Source of the DNA: Paenibacillus macerans
GTDB lineage: Bacteria; Bacillota; Bacilli; Paenibacillales; Paenibacillaceae
Assembly: GCF_900454495.1 (NCBI RefSeq)
Contig: NZ_UGSI01000001.1
Span: forward strand, 372,001 to 436,000
Length of the DNA: 64,000 nt
Reading direction: 5' to 3'
The notes beneath the pieces are model-generated. The model had not been told where the DNA came from and made no database searches. It was given only the letters and a program-made list of their open reading frames with translations. Below are positions 24,042 to 32,998 of the stretch, piece by piece. The first letter of the stretch is position 1; each line of letters opens with the position of its first letter. Position numbers and translations under genes: made by a program.

Positions 24042-24059
24042 ACGGGGAGATGACGGGAT

Positions 24060-25697
24060 TTGAACTTAGGAGCACTCACCTTGGAGCAAAAGGTCGGCCA
24101 GCTGTTTATTTGCGGTTTTCACGGCACAACGCCGGATGAGCATATTCGGACGCTGATCCGGCAATACCATATCGGCGGGGTGGTCTATTTCCGCCGCAAC
24201 ATCGAATCGGCCGCGCAGCTTGCCGGCTTGTCGCGCTGCCTGCAAGCGATCAACCGGGAGGCGTCCCAAGTCCCGCTGTTCATTTCAATCGATCAGGAAG
24301 GCGGCATGGTCGCCCGGCTGGATCATGAAGGGATGAGCCGGATTCCGGGGAATATGGCGCTTGGAGCGGCAAACGATCCGAAGCTGGCGGAACAGGTGGC
24401 CGCGCTGGCCGCAAGGGAGATGGCCCTGCTTGGCATCAACTTCAATTTTGCGCCCTGCGTCGACGTCAACAACAATCCGGCGAATCCCGTCATCGGCGTT
24501 CGCTCCTTCGGGGAAGATCCGCAGCTTGTGGCGCGGCATGCGACGGCGGCGATCCGCGGCTACCGGAGCCAGGGCGTGATCGCCACGGCCAAGCATTTTC
24601 CCGGGCACGGCGACACGGACGCCGATTCCCACCTCGGGTTGGCCGTGGTGCCTCACGGCAAGGAGCGGCTGCGCGAGGTCGAGCTGGTTCCGTTCCGGCG
24701 GGCCATCGCGGCGGAAGTAGACGCGATCATGACGGCGCACGTCATTTTTCCGGCTTTTGAGCCTGACGAAATTCCGGCGACGTTGTCGCGCCGCGTGTTG
24801 ACCGAATTGCTGCGCGAAGAGCTGGGGTACCGGGGGCTGATCGTCACCGATTGCCTGGAGATGCAGGCGATTTCCCGCCATTTCGGAGTGGCGGAAGGCG
24901 CCGTGCGCGCGATCGCAGCCGGGGCGGACCTGATCCTCGTCAGCCACACGATGACGGAGCAGATCGCCGCGATCCGGCAGGTGTGCGCGGCGGTGCGCAG
25001 CGGGCGCTTGAGCGAGGAGCGGATCGATGCGGCGGCGGCGCGGATTTTGGCGCTGAAGGCGGAGCGGCTTGGGCTCGGCGGCGGGCCTAAGCCGGAGAAG
25101 GCGCCGGAGCTGCCGCATCCGCTGACGCCGGAGGCGGAAAGCGCCGCGTTGCTCCGCCGCTGCGCCGAACGCAGCGTCACGCTCGTCTGCGAGGCCGGCA
25201 ACCTGCCGCTCGATCCGGCCAAGCCCGTGCTTGTAGTGTGGCCGGAGCTGCGCCACCGCACCGAGGTGGATGAGCCGGCGGTGCACTCTTACACGCTCGC
25301 CGATGCGTTAAAGCCCCTGCATGAGCAGGTCGTCCTTGCGCTCATCGGCTCGCGTCCGGCGGCCGCGGAAATCGCCGCGGTGCTCCGGCAGAGCGAAGGT
25401 TTTGAACAAATCGTCGCGGTCACCTACACGGCGGAGGGAGAAATCGACGAGGGGCAGAAAAGCTTGGTGAATGCCCTCATTCAAGCCCGGGGTTCACGGC
25501 TGATCGTCGCTTCTTCGCGGAATCCTTACGATATCCGCGCATTTCCGGACGTCGGTACGTACTTGTGTCTTTACGAAAATCGTCCTTTTGCCCTTCAGGC
25601 GTTGGCCGGGGTATTGACCGGAAAACTTCGGGCGAACGGAGTCTTGCCGGTAAGCCTGAATGCCCGTTATTCCGCGGGGAGCGCGGGGGACAAATAG
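24060..25697 (+). CDS. nagZ: glycoside hydrolase family 3 beta-N-acetylhexosaminidase
   Basis: A 545-residue protein with a TTG start behind GGGGAGATGACGGG. The N-terminal TIM barrel has the hallmark KHFPGHGDTDADSH (the catalytic Asp-His dyad of NagZ-type enzymes) and the nucleophile segment VTDCLEMQAI. A C-terminal alpha/beta domain of about 200 residues is also present, as in Gram-positive NagZ. No signal peptide is seen, so it should act in the cytosol on imported GlcNAc- or muropeptide-type disaccharides. Its place behind the ABC/two-component genes supports an amino-sugar pathway. Confidence 0.88.
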   Translation: MNLGALTLEQKVGQLFICGFHGTTPDEHIRTLIRQYHIGGVVYFRRNIESAAQLAGLSRCLQAINREASQVPLFISIDQEGGMVARLDHEGMSRIPGNMALGAANDPKLAEQVAALAAREMALLGINFNFAPCVDVNNNPANPVIGVRSFGEDPQLVARHATAAIRGYRSQGVIATAKHFPGHGDTDADSHLGLAVVPHGKERLREVELVPFRRAIAAEVDAIMTAHVIFPAFEPDEIPATLSRRVLTELLREELGYRGLIVTDCLEMQAISRHFGVAEGAVRAIAAGADLILVSHTMTEQIAAIRQVCAAVRSGRLSEERIDAAAARILALKAERLGLGGGPKPEKAPELPHPLTPEAESAALLRRCAERSVTLVCEAGNLPLDPAKPVLVVWPELRHRTEVDEPAVHSYTLADALKPLHEQVVLALIGSRPAAAEIAAVLRQSEGFEQIVAVTYTAEGEIDEGQKSLVNALIQARGSRLIVASSRNPYDIRAFPDVGTYLCLYENRPFALQALAGVLTGKLRANGVLPVSLNARYSAGSAGDK

Positions 25698-25756
25698 TTT
25701 GTCTAATTTTGTATATAAACTTTAGAAACTTTTCCCCTTTACATGCGTTTAATAGA

Positions 25757-25786
25757 TTGTGAGATCGCGAGGGATCTACATAAAAT
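25757..25786 (+). promoter_or_regulatory. possible promoter of the surface protein gene
   Basis: TTGTGA-N18-TAAAAT lies 24 bases upstream of the ATG at 25810. The match is only moderate. Confidence 0.35.
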
Positions 25787-25809
25787 GGGAGAGTAAAGGG
25801 AGTTAAGGC

Positions 25810-28038
25810 ATGAATTTGAAACGAATGTTAATCACCACGATTCTGGCAGCATCGCAAATGGCCATGGTTCTTCCGGCAAGCGCCGAGGAGCTCGTCCAGG
25901 GGAATAATCCGAACGCGGGCAGCGTATCGGAGCAATCGATAGATCAGGTCGCATCGATTGATCAAAACGGAATGAACGAAAACAATGCGGGTCAGGTTCA
26001 AACCGAAGGCCAGACCGGGGACTTAGAACAGACAGGAAACGGCGAAACGGACGGAACTGCAGTTCCTGCGGAAGGGCAGGATGGAACGAACGATGGGAAC
26101 GGCGAAGTGCCGGTAACGGATCCGGCCACGACGACAACTCCTGGCTCGCAAACGACAACGACGGCGGGTCCGGGCCAACTGATTTTGATGGTAAACAGCA
26201 ATAAAATGTACCAAGACGGAAAAGAATACCTTGCCGGCTATCCAATGGAGGTTAAAGACGGCGTATCCTATATTTCGATCCGTGCCATCGTAGAGCGGGC
26301 CGGATTTGAACTCTCTTTCGATAATAGTACCAAAGAAACGATTATCAAGCGCGGCGGCGACGAGCTGCGTTTTAAACTGGACACGACCTACTACAAAGTC
26401 AACGGCGTGACGCAGACGATGCGGGGCAAATCGTATTCCGTCAAAAACAATTTCATGGTGCCGTTGACGGCGATCACCAAAGCTTTGAACATTGCTTATG
26501 AATATGATTCGGTAGGCAAGCGGGTCATCGTAAATTTGGCGATGCCGCCGGTCGCTTCCTTTAAAATCGGAAACCAGGAGATTATTGCCGGCGAGACGCA
26601 GGTGCAGTATATTACCGAATCCTCTTCTCCGAGCGGCCTGGACATCGTCAATGAGGAATGGACCGGCCGCCAGGACGTGTTCGCGGAGCCTGGAAGCTAC
26701 ACCGTTACCTATCGGGTTCAGGATTCCAGGGGCCAGTGGAGTAATCCGTTCTCCTTGACCGTAAACGTATCGAAACCGCATACGCCGCCGGTCGCCAGTT
26801 TCACGACCGACAAAGATACTTACAAAATGGGCGAATTGATTTTGTATACGGACCTTAGTACCGATGAAGTGGGCATTACCGATCGCAAATGGGAAAACAA
26901 AAAGCTGGCCTTCTTTACGCCGGGCCCGGTGACGATTCGGCTGACGGTCGTCAACCAGTTCGGTCTGTCTTCAACGACCGAGAAGACGATCAACATTACG
27001 AATGAACTGCTGTATCCTGAAGACGAATTCAACAAGATATTCGTTCCGGTCGGCGACAAATTCACCTTCGACGGCGGGCAAGTGCCAAGCTGGAACAAAA
27101 TTCAATATTCCTATACTTCCGAACCGGTAACCCTGATTCGCAGCAACAGCCCGGAAACGGTTTACAGTAAAGGCTTGTTGTATCGGGAGAACGCGATCGG
27201 GGCTACCCGCTTTATGGTCCATCACGTGAACTCCACCGGTACGCCGAAGAACATGTACGTGATTGCCACAAACAATAATGCGGAAGCGACCCATCTGTCC
27301 CAATCGTTCCTTGGCTTCGGCGGACCAAGCCCTTTTGCCACGGCAGCGGGGAAAGTATCCGTGCAGCGGTATTTCGAATCGATGCAAAACGGCACCAAAT
27401 ATAAAGATATGTGGCTCGCTCCGGGCGAAAGTAAAATCATTTTGAACGAGCTGAGCGAAAAGCCCCTGAAGCAGGGAGATGTCATCTCTTTGTTTGCGGA
27501 TTTATACAGCGATCATATGTTGCAATATAACGTAGTGATGGTCGATCAAGGAGAGGATCCGATTAGCGCGCTGCCTAATTTAATCGCTCCGCCGGAGGAT
27601 GTTCACAACCGGGGAACGTACATGGAATCAACCCGGATCATCGAGGTTACGGATTTGATCGGGACGACGCCATCCCGCCTGGCGATCGGCGACAACGTAA
27701 GCGACCCGTTCCAGGTCGGTGCGGACGGAATTACGCAAGCCTATAAAACGAATGCCGGCAATTTTGGAATGTTGTATAAAATTAAACTGCACCGTGTTGC
27801 CCCAAATACGCTTGTGACGTTTAACCCGCGGGGCGGAAAATACATGGGCGTCATAATGGTGAACGGAAGCGTCGTACAGTTGGCCAACGGTTCCAGCCTA
27901 AGCGCGCCGAGTGAAAACGGCGTATTGTTCCGCACCGGGGACCAAGAACAGACGGTAGAGCTGCTGTTTACGGCGGCCCCGGGCAGCAACCTGCCTTTCA
28001 ATATTCTGTTCCAGCAAATGCCCGCAACGAAAAATTAA
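25810..28038 (+). CDS. secreted protein with copper-amine-oxidase N-terminal-like (stalk) domain
   Basis: A 742-residue exported protein. The signal peptide is cleaved near LPASAEE (residue 25). A Gln/Asn/Gly/Thr-rich linker covers about residues 30-120. Residues 123-248 form a Cu_amine_oxidN1-like domain (GYPMEVKDGVSYISIRAI ... FMVPLTAITKALN). Two PKD-like beta domains follow (about 250-400), then a C-terminal beta-rich region of unknown type with no recognised catalytic site. Such proteins are common in Paenibacillus as surface or matrix proteins. It is monocistronic and ends in a strong terminator. Confidence 0.78.
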   Translation: MNLKRMLITTILAASQMAMVLPASAEELVQGNNPNAGSVSEQSIDQVASIDQNGMNENNAGQVQTEGQTGDLEQTGNGETDGTAVPAEGQDGTNDGNGEVPVTDPATTTTPGSQTTTTAGPGQLILMVNSNKMYQDGKEYLAGYPMEVKDGVSYISIRAIVERAGFELSFDNSTKETIIKRGGDELRFKLDTTYYKVNGVTQTMRGKSYSVKNNFMVPLTAITKALNIAYEYDSVGKRVIVNLAMPPVASFKIGNQEIIAGETQVQYITESSSPSGLDIVNEEWTGRQDVFAEPGSYTVTYRVQDSRGQWSNPFSLTVNVSKPHTPPVASFTTDKDTYKMGELILYTDLSTDEVGITDRKWENKKLAFFTPGPVTIRLTVVNQFGLSSTTEKTINITNELLYPEDEFNKIFVPVGDKFTFDGGQVPSWNKIQYSYTSEPVTLIRSNSPETVYSKGLLYRENAIGATRFMVHHVNSTGTPKNMYVIATNNNAEATHLSQSFLGFGGPSPFATAAGKVSVQRYFESMQNGTKYKDMWLAPGESKIILNELSEKPLKQGDVISLFADLYSDHMLQYNVVMVDQGEDPISALPNLIAPPEDVHNRGTYMESTRIIEVTDLIGTTPSRLAIGDNVSDPFQVGADGITQAYKTNAGNFGMLYKIKLHRVAPNTLVTFNPRGGKYMGVIMVNGSVVQLANGSSLSAPSENGVLFRTGDQEQTVELLFTAAPGSNLPFNILFQQMPATKN

Positions 28039-28040
28039 AC

Positions 28041-28080
28041 AATAAACAGGCACGGCGACGATCGCCGTGCCTGTTTATTT
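28041..28080 (+). terminator. strong bidirectional-looking terminator
   Basis: An 18-bp perfect inverted repeat (28041-28058 with 28062-28079) has a 3-nt loop. Its arms begin with A-rich and end with T-rich sequence, so it could stop transcription from either side. Confidence 0.88.
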
Positions 28081-28117
28081 TGAAATGAAAGATTTATGGT
28101 TCAACCTAATCATCAGT

Positions 28118-28260
28118 GCTTGACAGTCAAGCCGACAACAGACCGTGGCCTGGAGCGAGACTCGCTGTCCGGAGGCTTTGCACGATTATCCCGTTTGACC
28201 AGGTGACTTGGCTTCCTGAACCAAAGAGATGATCGTGCAAAGTGGTTTGGAGAGACAACC
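28118..28260. ncRNA. candidate structured RNA upstream of zur (unassigned)
   Basis: The segment folds as a branched structure. GCTTGA/TCAAGC forms a hairpin (28118-28132). CAGACC (28139-28144) pairs with GGTTTG (28244-28249) and encloses two arms: GCCTGG...CCGGAGGC around AGCG/CGCT (28148-28177), and a 15-bp arm CTTTGCACGATTATC/GATGATCGTGCAAAG (28176-28190 with 28228-28242). I do not recognise it as a known riboswitch class, 6S RNA or SRP RNA, and cannot tell the strand. It occupies most of a 379-base gap without genes. Confidence 0.45.
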
Positions 28261-28416
28261 CCCTTAAGGACTTCTATATGAATCATAAAATGTCGTTCCT
28301 CGCTGATCTATGACGGATTTTGCGCCCGCAGCCCTGTCTCATTGACGGGGCTTGCGATTTGCGGCATTATTAAAGAAGACGCATGTAGAAACGGTTCAAG
28401 ACAGGAGGAATGTCAC

Positions 28417-28872
28417 ATGCTGTCGACAGAGGATATTATTAAGGTGATGTCCAGCCGGGGGTTGCGGATTACGGATCAACGCAGAAGTTTGGCGAAGCTG
28501 TTTGCCGGGACGGACGGTTATCTGACCCCAAAGGACGTTTATGACTATATGTGCAAGAAATACAGCGGGCTCAGCTTTGATACGGTATACCGCAATTTGC
28601 GCGTGATGGAGGAACTCGGTGTTTTGGAGCAGGTTGTATTCGAGGACGGGTTGAAGTTCAGGGTTTCCTGCAGTGAAGGAGAACATCACCATCATATGAT
28701 CTGCCTGCAGTGCGAAAAGACGTACCCGATTCATTTTTGTCCAATGCCGCTGACCGATGCGCCCGAACAGTTTCAGGTAGTGAAACATAAATTCGAAGTG
28801 TTCGGGTATTGTGAAAATTGCCGTCCGGACGCAAAAGATAAGCAGGTTCCGGAGCAGCACGGGGTGTCCTGA
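28417..28872 (+). CDS. zur: Fur family transcriptional regulator, probably Zur
   Basis: A 151-residue Fur-family repressor with an N-terminal winged helix (ITDQRRSLAKLF ... FDTVYRNLRVMEELGVLE) and C-terminal dimerisation/metal domain. It has the HHHH-x3-C-x2-C site (EHHHHMICLQC) and a second CENC pair forming the structural zinc site. Features such as HFCPM and KFEVFGYC are closer to zinc regulators than to Fur or PerR. A Zur-type operator precedes znuA 3.4 kb downstream. The ATG at 28417 follows AGGAGGA. It is coupled to yidD downstream. Confidence 0.78.
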   Translation: MLSTEDIIKVMSSRGLRITDQRRSLAKLFAGTDGYLTPKDVYDYMCKKYSGLSFDTVYRNLRVMEELGVLEQVVFEDGLKFRVSCSEGEHHHHMICLQCEKTYPIHFCPMPLTDAPEQFQVVKHKFEVFGYCENCRPDAKDKQVPEQHGVS

Positions 28873-28874
28873 AA

Positions 28875-29159
28875 ATGGGCGTGGTTCGCAAGACGTTTCA
28901 GGCTCCGATTTACGTCTATCGTAAATTCATTTCTCCGCTGAAGCCGCCGACCTGCCGGTTTTATCCGACCTGTTCGGCTTACGCTCTTGAGGCGATCGAG
29001 GTTCACGGGCCGTTGAAGGGATCATGGCTGGCGGCTAAGCGCATCGCGAAATGCCATCCCTTTCATCCGGGGGGCATCGATCCGGTTCCGCCGAAAGCGG
29101 AGAAGCGCCGCGGGAGCGGCGGAACGCCGCCGGTAAGGGACGGTCGGGCCCGAAGTTAG
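28875..29159 (+). CDS. yidD: membrane protein insertion efficiency factor YidD
   Basis: A 94-residue YidD family protein with the conserved core YRKFISPLKPPTCRFYPTCS, the AIEVHGPLKGSWLAAKRI helix and CHPFHPGGIDPVP. The positively charged tail is family-like. It helps YidC/SpoIIIJ-dependent insertion at the inner face of the membrane. It starts 2 bases after the zur stop, so it is co-transcribed and coupled. Its location away from rnpA/yidC (where it lies in many other bacteria) is common in Bacilli. Confidence 0.93.
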   Translation: MGVVRKTFQAPIYVYRKFISPLKPPTCRFYPTCSAYALEAIEVHGPLKGSWLAAKRIAKCHPFHPGGIDPVPPKAEKRRGSGGTPPVRDGRARS

Positions 29160-29182
29160 GCGCGGAAGCGGCGGCACTTCGC

Positions 29183-29211
29183 TTGACACGGCCTGAAACT
29201 TTTCATAAGAT
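29183..29211 (+). promoter_or_regulatory. sigma-A promoter of metG T-box transcript
   Basis: TTGACA-N17-TAAGAT, with the predicted start near 29218, just before the T-box leader. Confidence 0.75.
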
Positions 29212-29235
29212 ATAGAAAGTTATATACTTCCAGTG

Positions 29236-29505
29236 AACGGATGAGTACGAAGAAGGAATTCAGCTACAGAGAGCCGGGGAAGCTGCAAACCGGTCTGAAT
29301 CCGCTTTGGAAGATGGTCCGGGAGGAACCGTTTTCGAGCCGGCGTCCGCGTTTTACGAACGGGCGGGTAAGGGGACGGCGTAAGTCCGGCGTTAACGGAG
29401 GGGTCGTTAATCGACCTGCGGAGCCCGCCGCCTGTAAAGGCGCGGGGAATTTGGGTGGTAACACGTGAGCAATCTCTCGTCCCATAGGGGGCGGGAGTTT
29501 TTTTG
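29236..29505 (+). ncRNA. T-box riboswitch, methionine type
   Basis: The leader contains the stem I AGAGAGCCGG-type element (29270-29280), a specifier region with ATG at 29313-29315 (AGATGG), and the T-box core TTTGGGTGGTAACACG (29452-29467) that binds the uncharged tRNA acceptor end. It ends in a terminator with arms CTCTCGTCCC/GGGGGCGGGAG and seven T (29474-29504). It reads uncharged tRNA-Met and permits metG transcription when charging is low. The specifier assignment rests on the downstream gene and position. Confidence 0.9.
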
Positions 29506-29600
29506 TTGCATTTAAATGCGTGTTCAAAAAGGCGGGTTTTCTACCACCGAAGCCGATGCCTTCCGGACAACCTCATTAAGAACAAGGAGATGAAAAGAGT

Positions 29601-31637
29601 ATGTCTAACAACAAACCAACCTTCTACATCACGACGCCGATTTATTACCCGAGCGACAAACTGCACATTGGGCACGCCTACACGACGGTGGCCGGCGACG
29701 CCATGGCGCGCTACAAGCGGCTGCGCGGGTACGATGTGCGCTACTTGACGGGGACCGACGAACATGGGCAGAAGATCGAGCGCAAAGCGCAGGAGAAAGG
29801 GCAAACGCCGCAGCAGTTCGTGGACGGTATCGTAGCTGGGATCAAGCAGCTGTGGGAGAAGCTGGATATTTCCTACGACGACTTCATCCGCACGACGGAA
29901 CCGCGGCATAAGCAGGTTGTTGAAGAGATCTTCGACCGTCTAGTGAAGCAGGGCGATATTTATAAAGGCGAATACGAAGGCTGGTACAGTATTCCCGACG
30001 AAACCTACTATACGGAATCGCAGCTTGTCGATGTCGTCCGGAACGAAAAAGGCGAAATCGTCGGCGGTAAAAGCCCCGAAAGCGGACATCCGGTCGAATT
30101 GGTGAAGGAAGAGTGTTACTTTTTCCGGATGAGCCATTACGTGGACCGTCTGCTGAAGTATTATGAAGAAAATCCGGACTTCATTCAGCCGGAATCGCGC
30201 AAAAACGAGATGATTAACAATTTCATCAAACCGGGGCTCGAGGATTTGGCCGTATCGCGGACGACGTTCGGCTGGGGCGTCAAGGTGAAAGGCGATCCGA
30301 AGCATGTCGTGTACGTGTGGATCGACGCTTTGTCCAACTATATTACCGCGCTGGGATACGGCACGGACCACCAGGAGCTGTTCGAACGGTATTGGCCGGC
30401 TGACGTGCATCTGGTAGGCAAGGAGATCGTGCGTTTCCACACGATTTACTGGCCGATCATGCTGATGGCGCTGGGGCTGCCGCTGCCGAAAAAAGTGTTT
30501 GGCCACGGCTGGCTGCTGATGAAGGGCGGCAAAATGTCCAAATCGAAAGGCAATGTTATGGACCCGAACGTGCTGATCGACCGCTACGGTCTGGACGCGA
30601 CCCGCTATTATTTGCTGCGCGAGGTACCGTTTGGTTCGGACGGTTCGTTTACGCCGGAAAGCTTTGTGCAGCGGGTGAATTCCGATCTGGCCAACGACTT
30701 GGGCAACTTGCTGAACCGGACGGTCGCCATGGTCGACAAATATTTCGGCGGCGAGGTGCCGGCTTACCGGCCTGACGTAACGCCGTTTGACGCGGGGCTG
30801 GTGAAAGCGGCGGAAGAAACGGTCCGCAAGGTGGAGGAAGTGATGGAGAATATGGAGTTTTCCGTCGCTCTGACCCACATTGGAGCGTTTATCAGCCGCA
30901 CGAACAAATATATCGACGAGACGCAGCCGTGGGTGCTGGCGAAGGATGAGGCCAAGCGGGCGGAGCTCGCCTCCGTCATGGTTCATTTGGCCGAATCGCT
31001 GCGTATCGCCTCAATCTTGCTGCAGCCGTTCCTGACGCAGGCGCCGGCGAAAATTTGGGCGCAGCTGGGGATCGCTCCCGGGGAGCTGACGGCCTGGGAG
31101 AGCCTGCGCACGTTCGGCCTGATTCCGGCACGCACGAAGCTGGTTAAAGGCGAGCCGATTTTCCCGCGGCTCGATGCGGAGCAGGAAATCGAGTTTATCG
31201 TAAACTCGATGAGCGGGGGAGCGCCGGCCGCGGAGGAAGCGGCGGGAGCGGCTGCGGCGAGCGCTGCTTCGGCGGCGCCGGCGGCATCGGCGGCGGAGAA
31301 GCCGGAGCTGAAGGACGAAATCGGAATCGACGATTTCGCCAAGGTGGAGCTGCGCGTAGCCCAGGTGCTCGCCTGCGAGCAGGTAGAGAAGGCCGACAAG
31401 CTGCTGAAGCTGCAGCTGGATCTCGGCTTCGAGCAGCGCCAGGTCGTATCGGGCATCGCCAAGTTCTACAAGCCGGAGGAACTGGTCGGGCGCAAGGTCA
31501 TTTGCGTCACCAACCTGAAGCCGGTGAAGCTGCGCGGCGAGCTGTCGCAGGGGATGATCCTCGCGGCTTCGCAAGGCGATCAGCTGACGCTGGCGACGGT
31601 GCCGGACTCGATGCCAAACGGCGCGGTCGTCAAGTAA
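29601..31637 (+). CDS. metG: methionyl-tRNA synthetase
   Basis: A 678-residue class I aminoacyl-tRNA synthetase. Rossmann-fold signature LHIGHAY is near residue 21 and KMSKSKGNV near 310. An anticodon-binding helical domain follows. An Ala-rich linker (about 537-560) leads to a C-terminal tRNA-binding domain of the Trbp111 type (DDFAKVELRVAQVL ... LRGELSQGM), which serves as the dimerisation module. It is controlled by the T-box leader directly upstream. Confidence 0.97.
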   Translation: MSNNKPTFYITTPIYYPSDKLHIGHAYTTVAGDAMARYKRLRGYDVRYLTGTDEHGQKIERKAQEKGQTPQQFVDGIVAGIKQLWEKLDISYDDFIRTTEPRHKQVVEEIFDRLVKQGDIYKGEYEGWYSIPDETYYTESQLVDVVRNEKGEIVGGKSPESGHPVELVKEECYFFRMSHYVDRLLKYYEENPDFIQPESRKNEMINNFIKPGLEDLAVSRTTFGWGVKVKGDPKHVVYVWIDALSNYITALGYGTDHQELFERYWPADVHLVGKEIVRFHTIYWPIMLMALGLPLPKKVFGHGWLLMKGGKMSKSKGNVMDPNVLIDRYGLDATRYYLLREVPFGSDGSFTPESFVQRVNSDLANDLGNLLNRTVAMVDKYFGGEVPAYRPDVTPFDAGLVKAAEETVRKVEEVMENMEFSVALTHIGAFISRTNKYIDETQPWVLAKDEAKRAELASVMVHLAESLRIASILLQPFLTQAPAKIWAQLGIAPGELTAWESLRTFGLIPARTKLVKGEPIFPRLDAEQEIEFIVNSMSGGAPAAEEAAGAAAASAASAAPAASAAEKPELKDEIGIDDFAKVELRVAQVLACEQVEKADKLLKLQLDLGFEQRQVVSGIAKFYKPEELVGRKVICVTNLKPVKLRGELSQGMILAASQGDQLTLATVPDSMPNGAVVK

Positions 31638-31666
31638 GCTAAACGGAGCAGCGGCTATTCGCCCGC

Positions 31667-31704
31667 AAAACCGCCGGGAGTCAACGTACTCCTTGGCGGT
31701 TTTT
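31667..31704 (+). terminator. intrinsic terminator of metG
   Basis: AAAACCGCC/GGCGGTTTT encloses a second stem (GGAGT/ACTCC) and is followed by T's. Confidence 0.85.
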
Positions 31705-31812
31705 GTTATTTGCCGGCTTTTTCGAGGAAGACTAGAAGATAGGCTCCTTGATTTCCGCGAAATGTCGGCGATGTGTGTCGAAAATATACAAAGCAGGCTG
31801 AATTTAATAGTT

Positions 31813-31842
31813 GACAATCGTTTGGGAAAGGTCCTATAATCC
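31813..31842 (+). promoter_or_regulatory. consensus sigma-A promoter of znuACB
   Basis: TTGACA-N18-TATAAT, both hexamers perfect. The predicted start falls at the Zur box. Confidence 0.85.
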
Positions 31843-31847
31843 TTTTG

Positions 31848-31862
31848 GTAATCATTACGATT
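31848..31862. promoter_or_regulatory. Zur operator (TGGTAATCATTACGA)
   Basis: A 14 of 15 match to the B. subtilis-type Zur box TCGTAATNATTACGA. It overlaps the transcription start of znuA, so zinc-loaded Zur would block the promoter. Confidence 0.85.
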
Positions 31863-31882
31863 AAGAAAAGGGGAGTTAATCC

Positions 31883-32908
31883 ATGCGTTTACATAAAAAG
31901 AGCTGGATTATGCCGGCGGTTTTGCTGCTTGCGGGAGCGTTGCTGCTTTCCGCGTGCGGGAAGAACTCCGGCGGGAACATTGTGGAGGGCAAAGTTAACG
32001 TAGTCACGAGTTTCTATCCGATTTATGAGTTCGCCAAGGAAATCGGCGGGGAGCACGCGAACGTCATCAATCTGCTGCCAACGGGCGTGGAGCCGCATGA
32101 TTGGACGCCGCGCAGCCAGGATATTTTGAATACTTCGAAGGCGCAGCTGTTTCTCTACAACGGTGCCGGACTTGAGGGATGGGTGCCCAATTTCCTGAAA
32201 GGGCTGGGGAATGACGCCAAGGTTAAAACGGTGGAGGTCAGCAAAGGCATTGAGCTGATTCGGGCGGAAGGCGATGATGGTCATGGACATGGGGCGGTGG
32301 CTGAGGAATCCGAGGAAGCTGAGGAAGCCGGCCATTCGCATACGGAAGGAACCCAGCATTCGCATGAAGGGCATGACGTCGACGCATCCGTCGATCCGCA
32401 TACCTGGGTAAGCCCCAAATCCGCGATGGTCATGGCGGAAAACATCAAAGACAGCTACGTCTCCGCTGACCCGGAGCACCGGGCGGATTACGAAGCGCGT
32501 TACGAATCGTTGGCCGCCAAGCTGAAGACGCTGGACGCCGAATTTACGCAACAATTGTCCGGCGTGTCCCGACATGAAATCGTCGTTTCGCATCAGGCGT
32601 TCGGTTATCTGTGCCGCGATTACGGTCTGACGCAGCATGCGATTATGGGGCTTTCGCCGGAAGCCGAGCCGCGGGCGCAGGATTTGGTCGCTTTATCGAA
32701 ACTGGTAAAGGACCGCGGTATCAAGTATGTTTTCTTTGAGGAATTGGTCTCGGACAAATTGGCCAAAACGCTGGCGTCCGAAGCCGGCGTAAAGACGCTG
32801 GTGCTGAACCCGGTCGAAGGCTTGACCAAAGCGCAGGAACAGGCCGGGGACAATTATTTCACCTTGATGAAGAAAAATTTGCAAAATTTGATTCTCGCTC
32901 TACAATAA
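31883..32908 (+). CDS. znuA: zinc ABC transporter substrate-binding lipoprotein
   Basis: A 341-residue lipoprotein of the ZnuA/AdcA (cluster A-I) family. The lipobox is LLLSACGK. Zinc-ligand histidines are in GVEPHDWTP, VSHQAFGYL and DPHTWVSP. A His/Asp/Glu-rich loop (about residues 132-170: GHGHG, HSH, HSHEGHD) is characteristic of zinc rather than manganese binders. It is the first gene of znuACB, under a perfect promoter and Zur box. Confidence 0.93.
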   Translation: MRLHKKSWIMPAVLLLAGALLLSACGKNSGGNIVEGKVNVVTSFYPIYEFAKEIGGEHANVINLLPTGVEPHDWTPRSQDILNTSKAQLFLYNGAGLEGWVPNFLKGLGNDAKVKTVEVSKGIELIRAEGDDGHGHGAVAEESEEAEEAGHSHTEGTQHSHEGHDVDASVDPHTWVSPKSAMVMAENIKDSYVSADPEHRADYEARYESLAAKLKTLDAEFTQQLSGVSRHEIVVSHQAFGYLCRDYGLTQHAIMGLSPEAEPRAQDLVALSKLVKDRGIKYVFFEELVSDKLAKTLASEAGVKTLVLNPVEGLTKAQEQAGDNYFTLMKKNLQNLILALQ

Positions 32909-32998
32909 AGTAAGAAGAAACAGCCATCGACGTAATTCAAAGATAAATCACGTAATCCAAAGATAAATAAAGAAGACTCGTACCGGAAGGAAGACGTT

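Noticed and set aside
28080..28340. 6S RNA, SRP RNA or a metal riboswitch for the structure upstream of zur.
   Set aside because: The fold is a branched junction rather than the single long bulged rod of 6S RNA, and I see none of the conserved SRP or known riboswitch core motifs. Left as an unassigned candidate.
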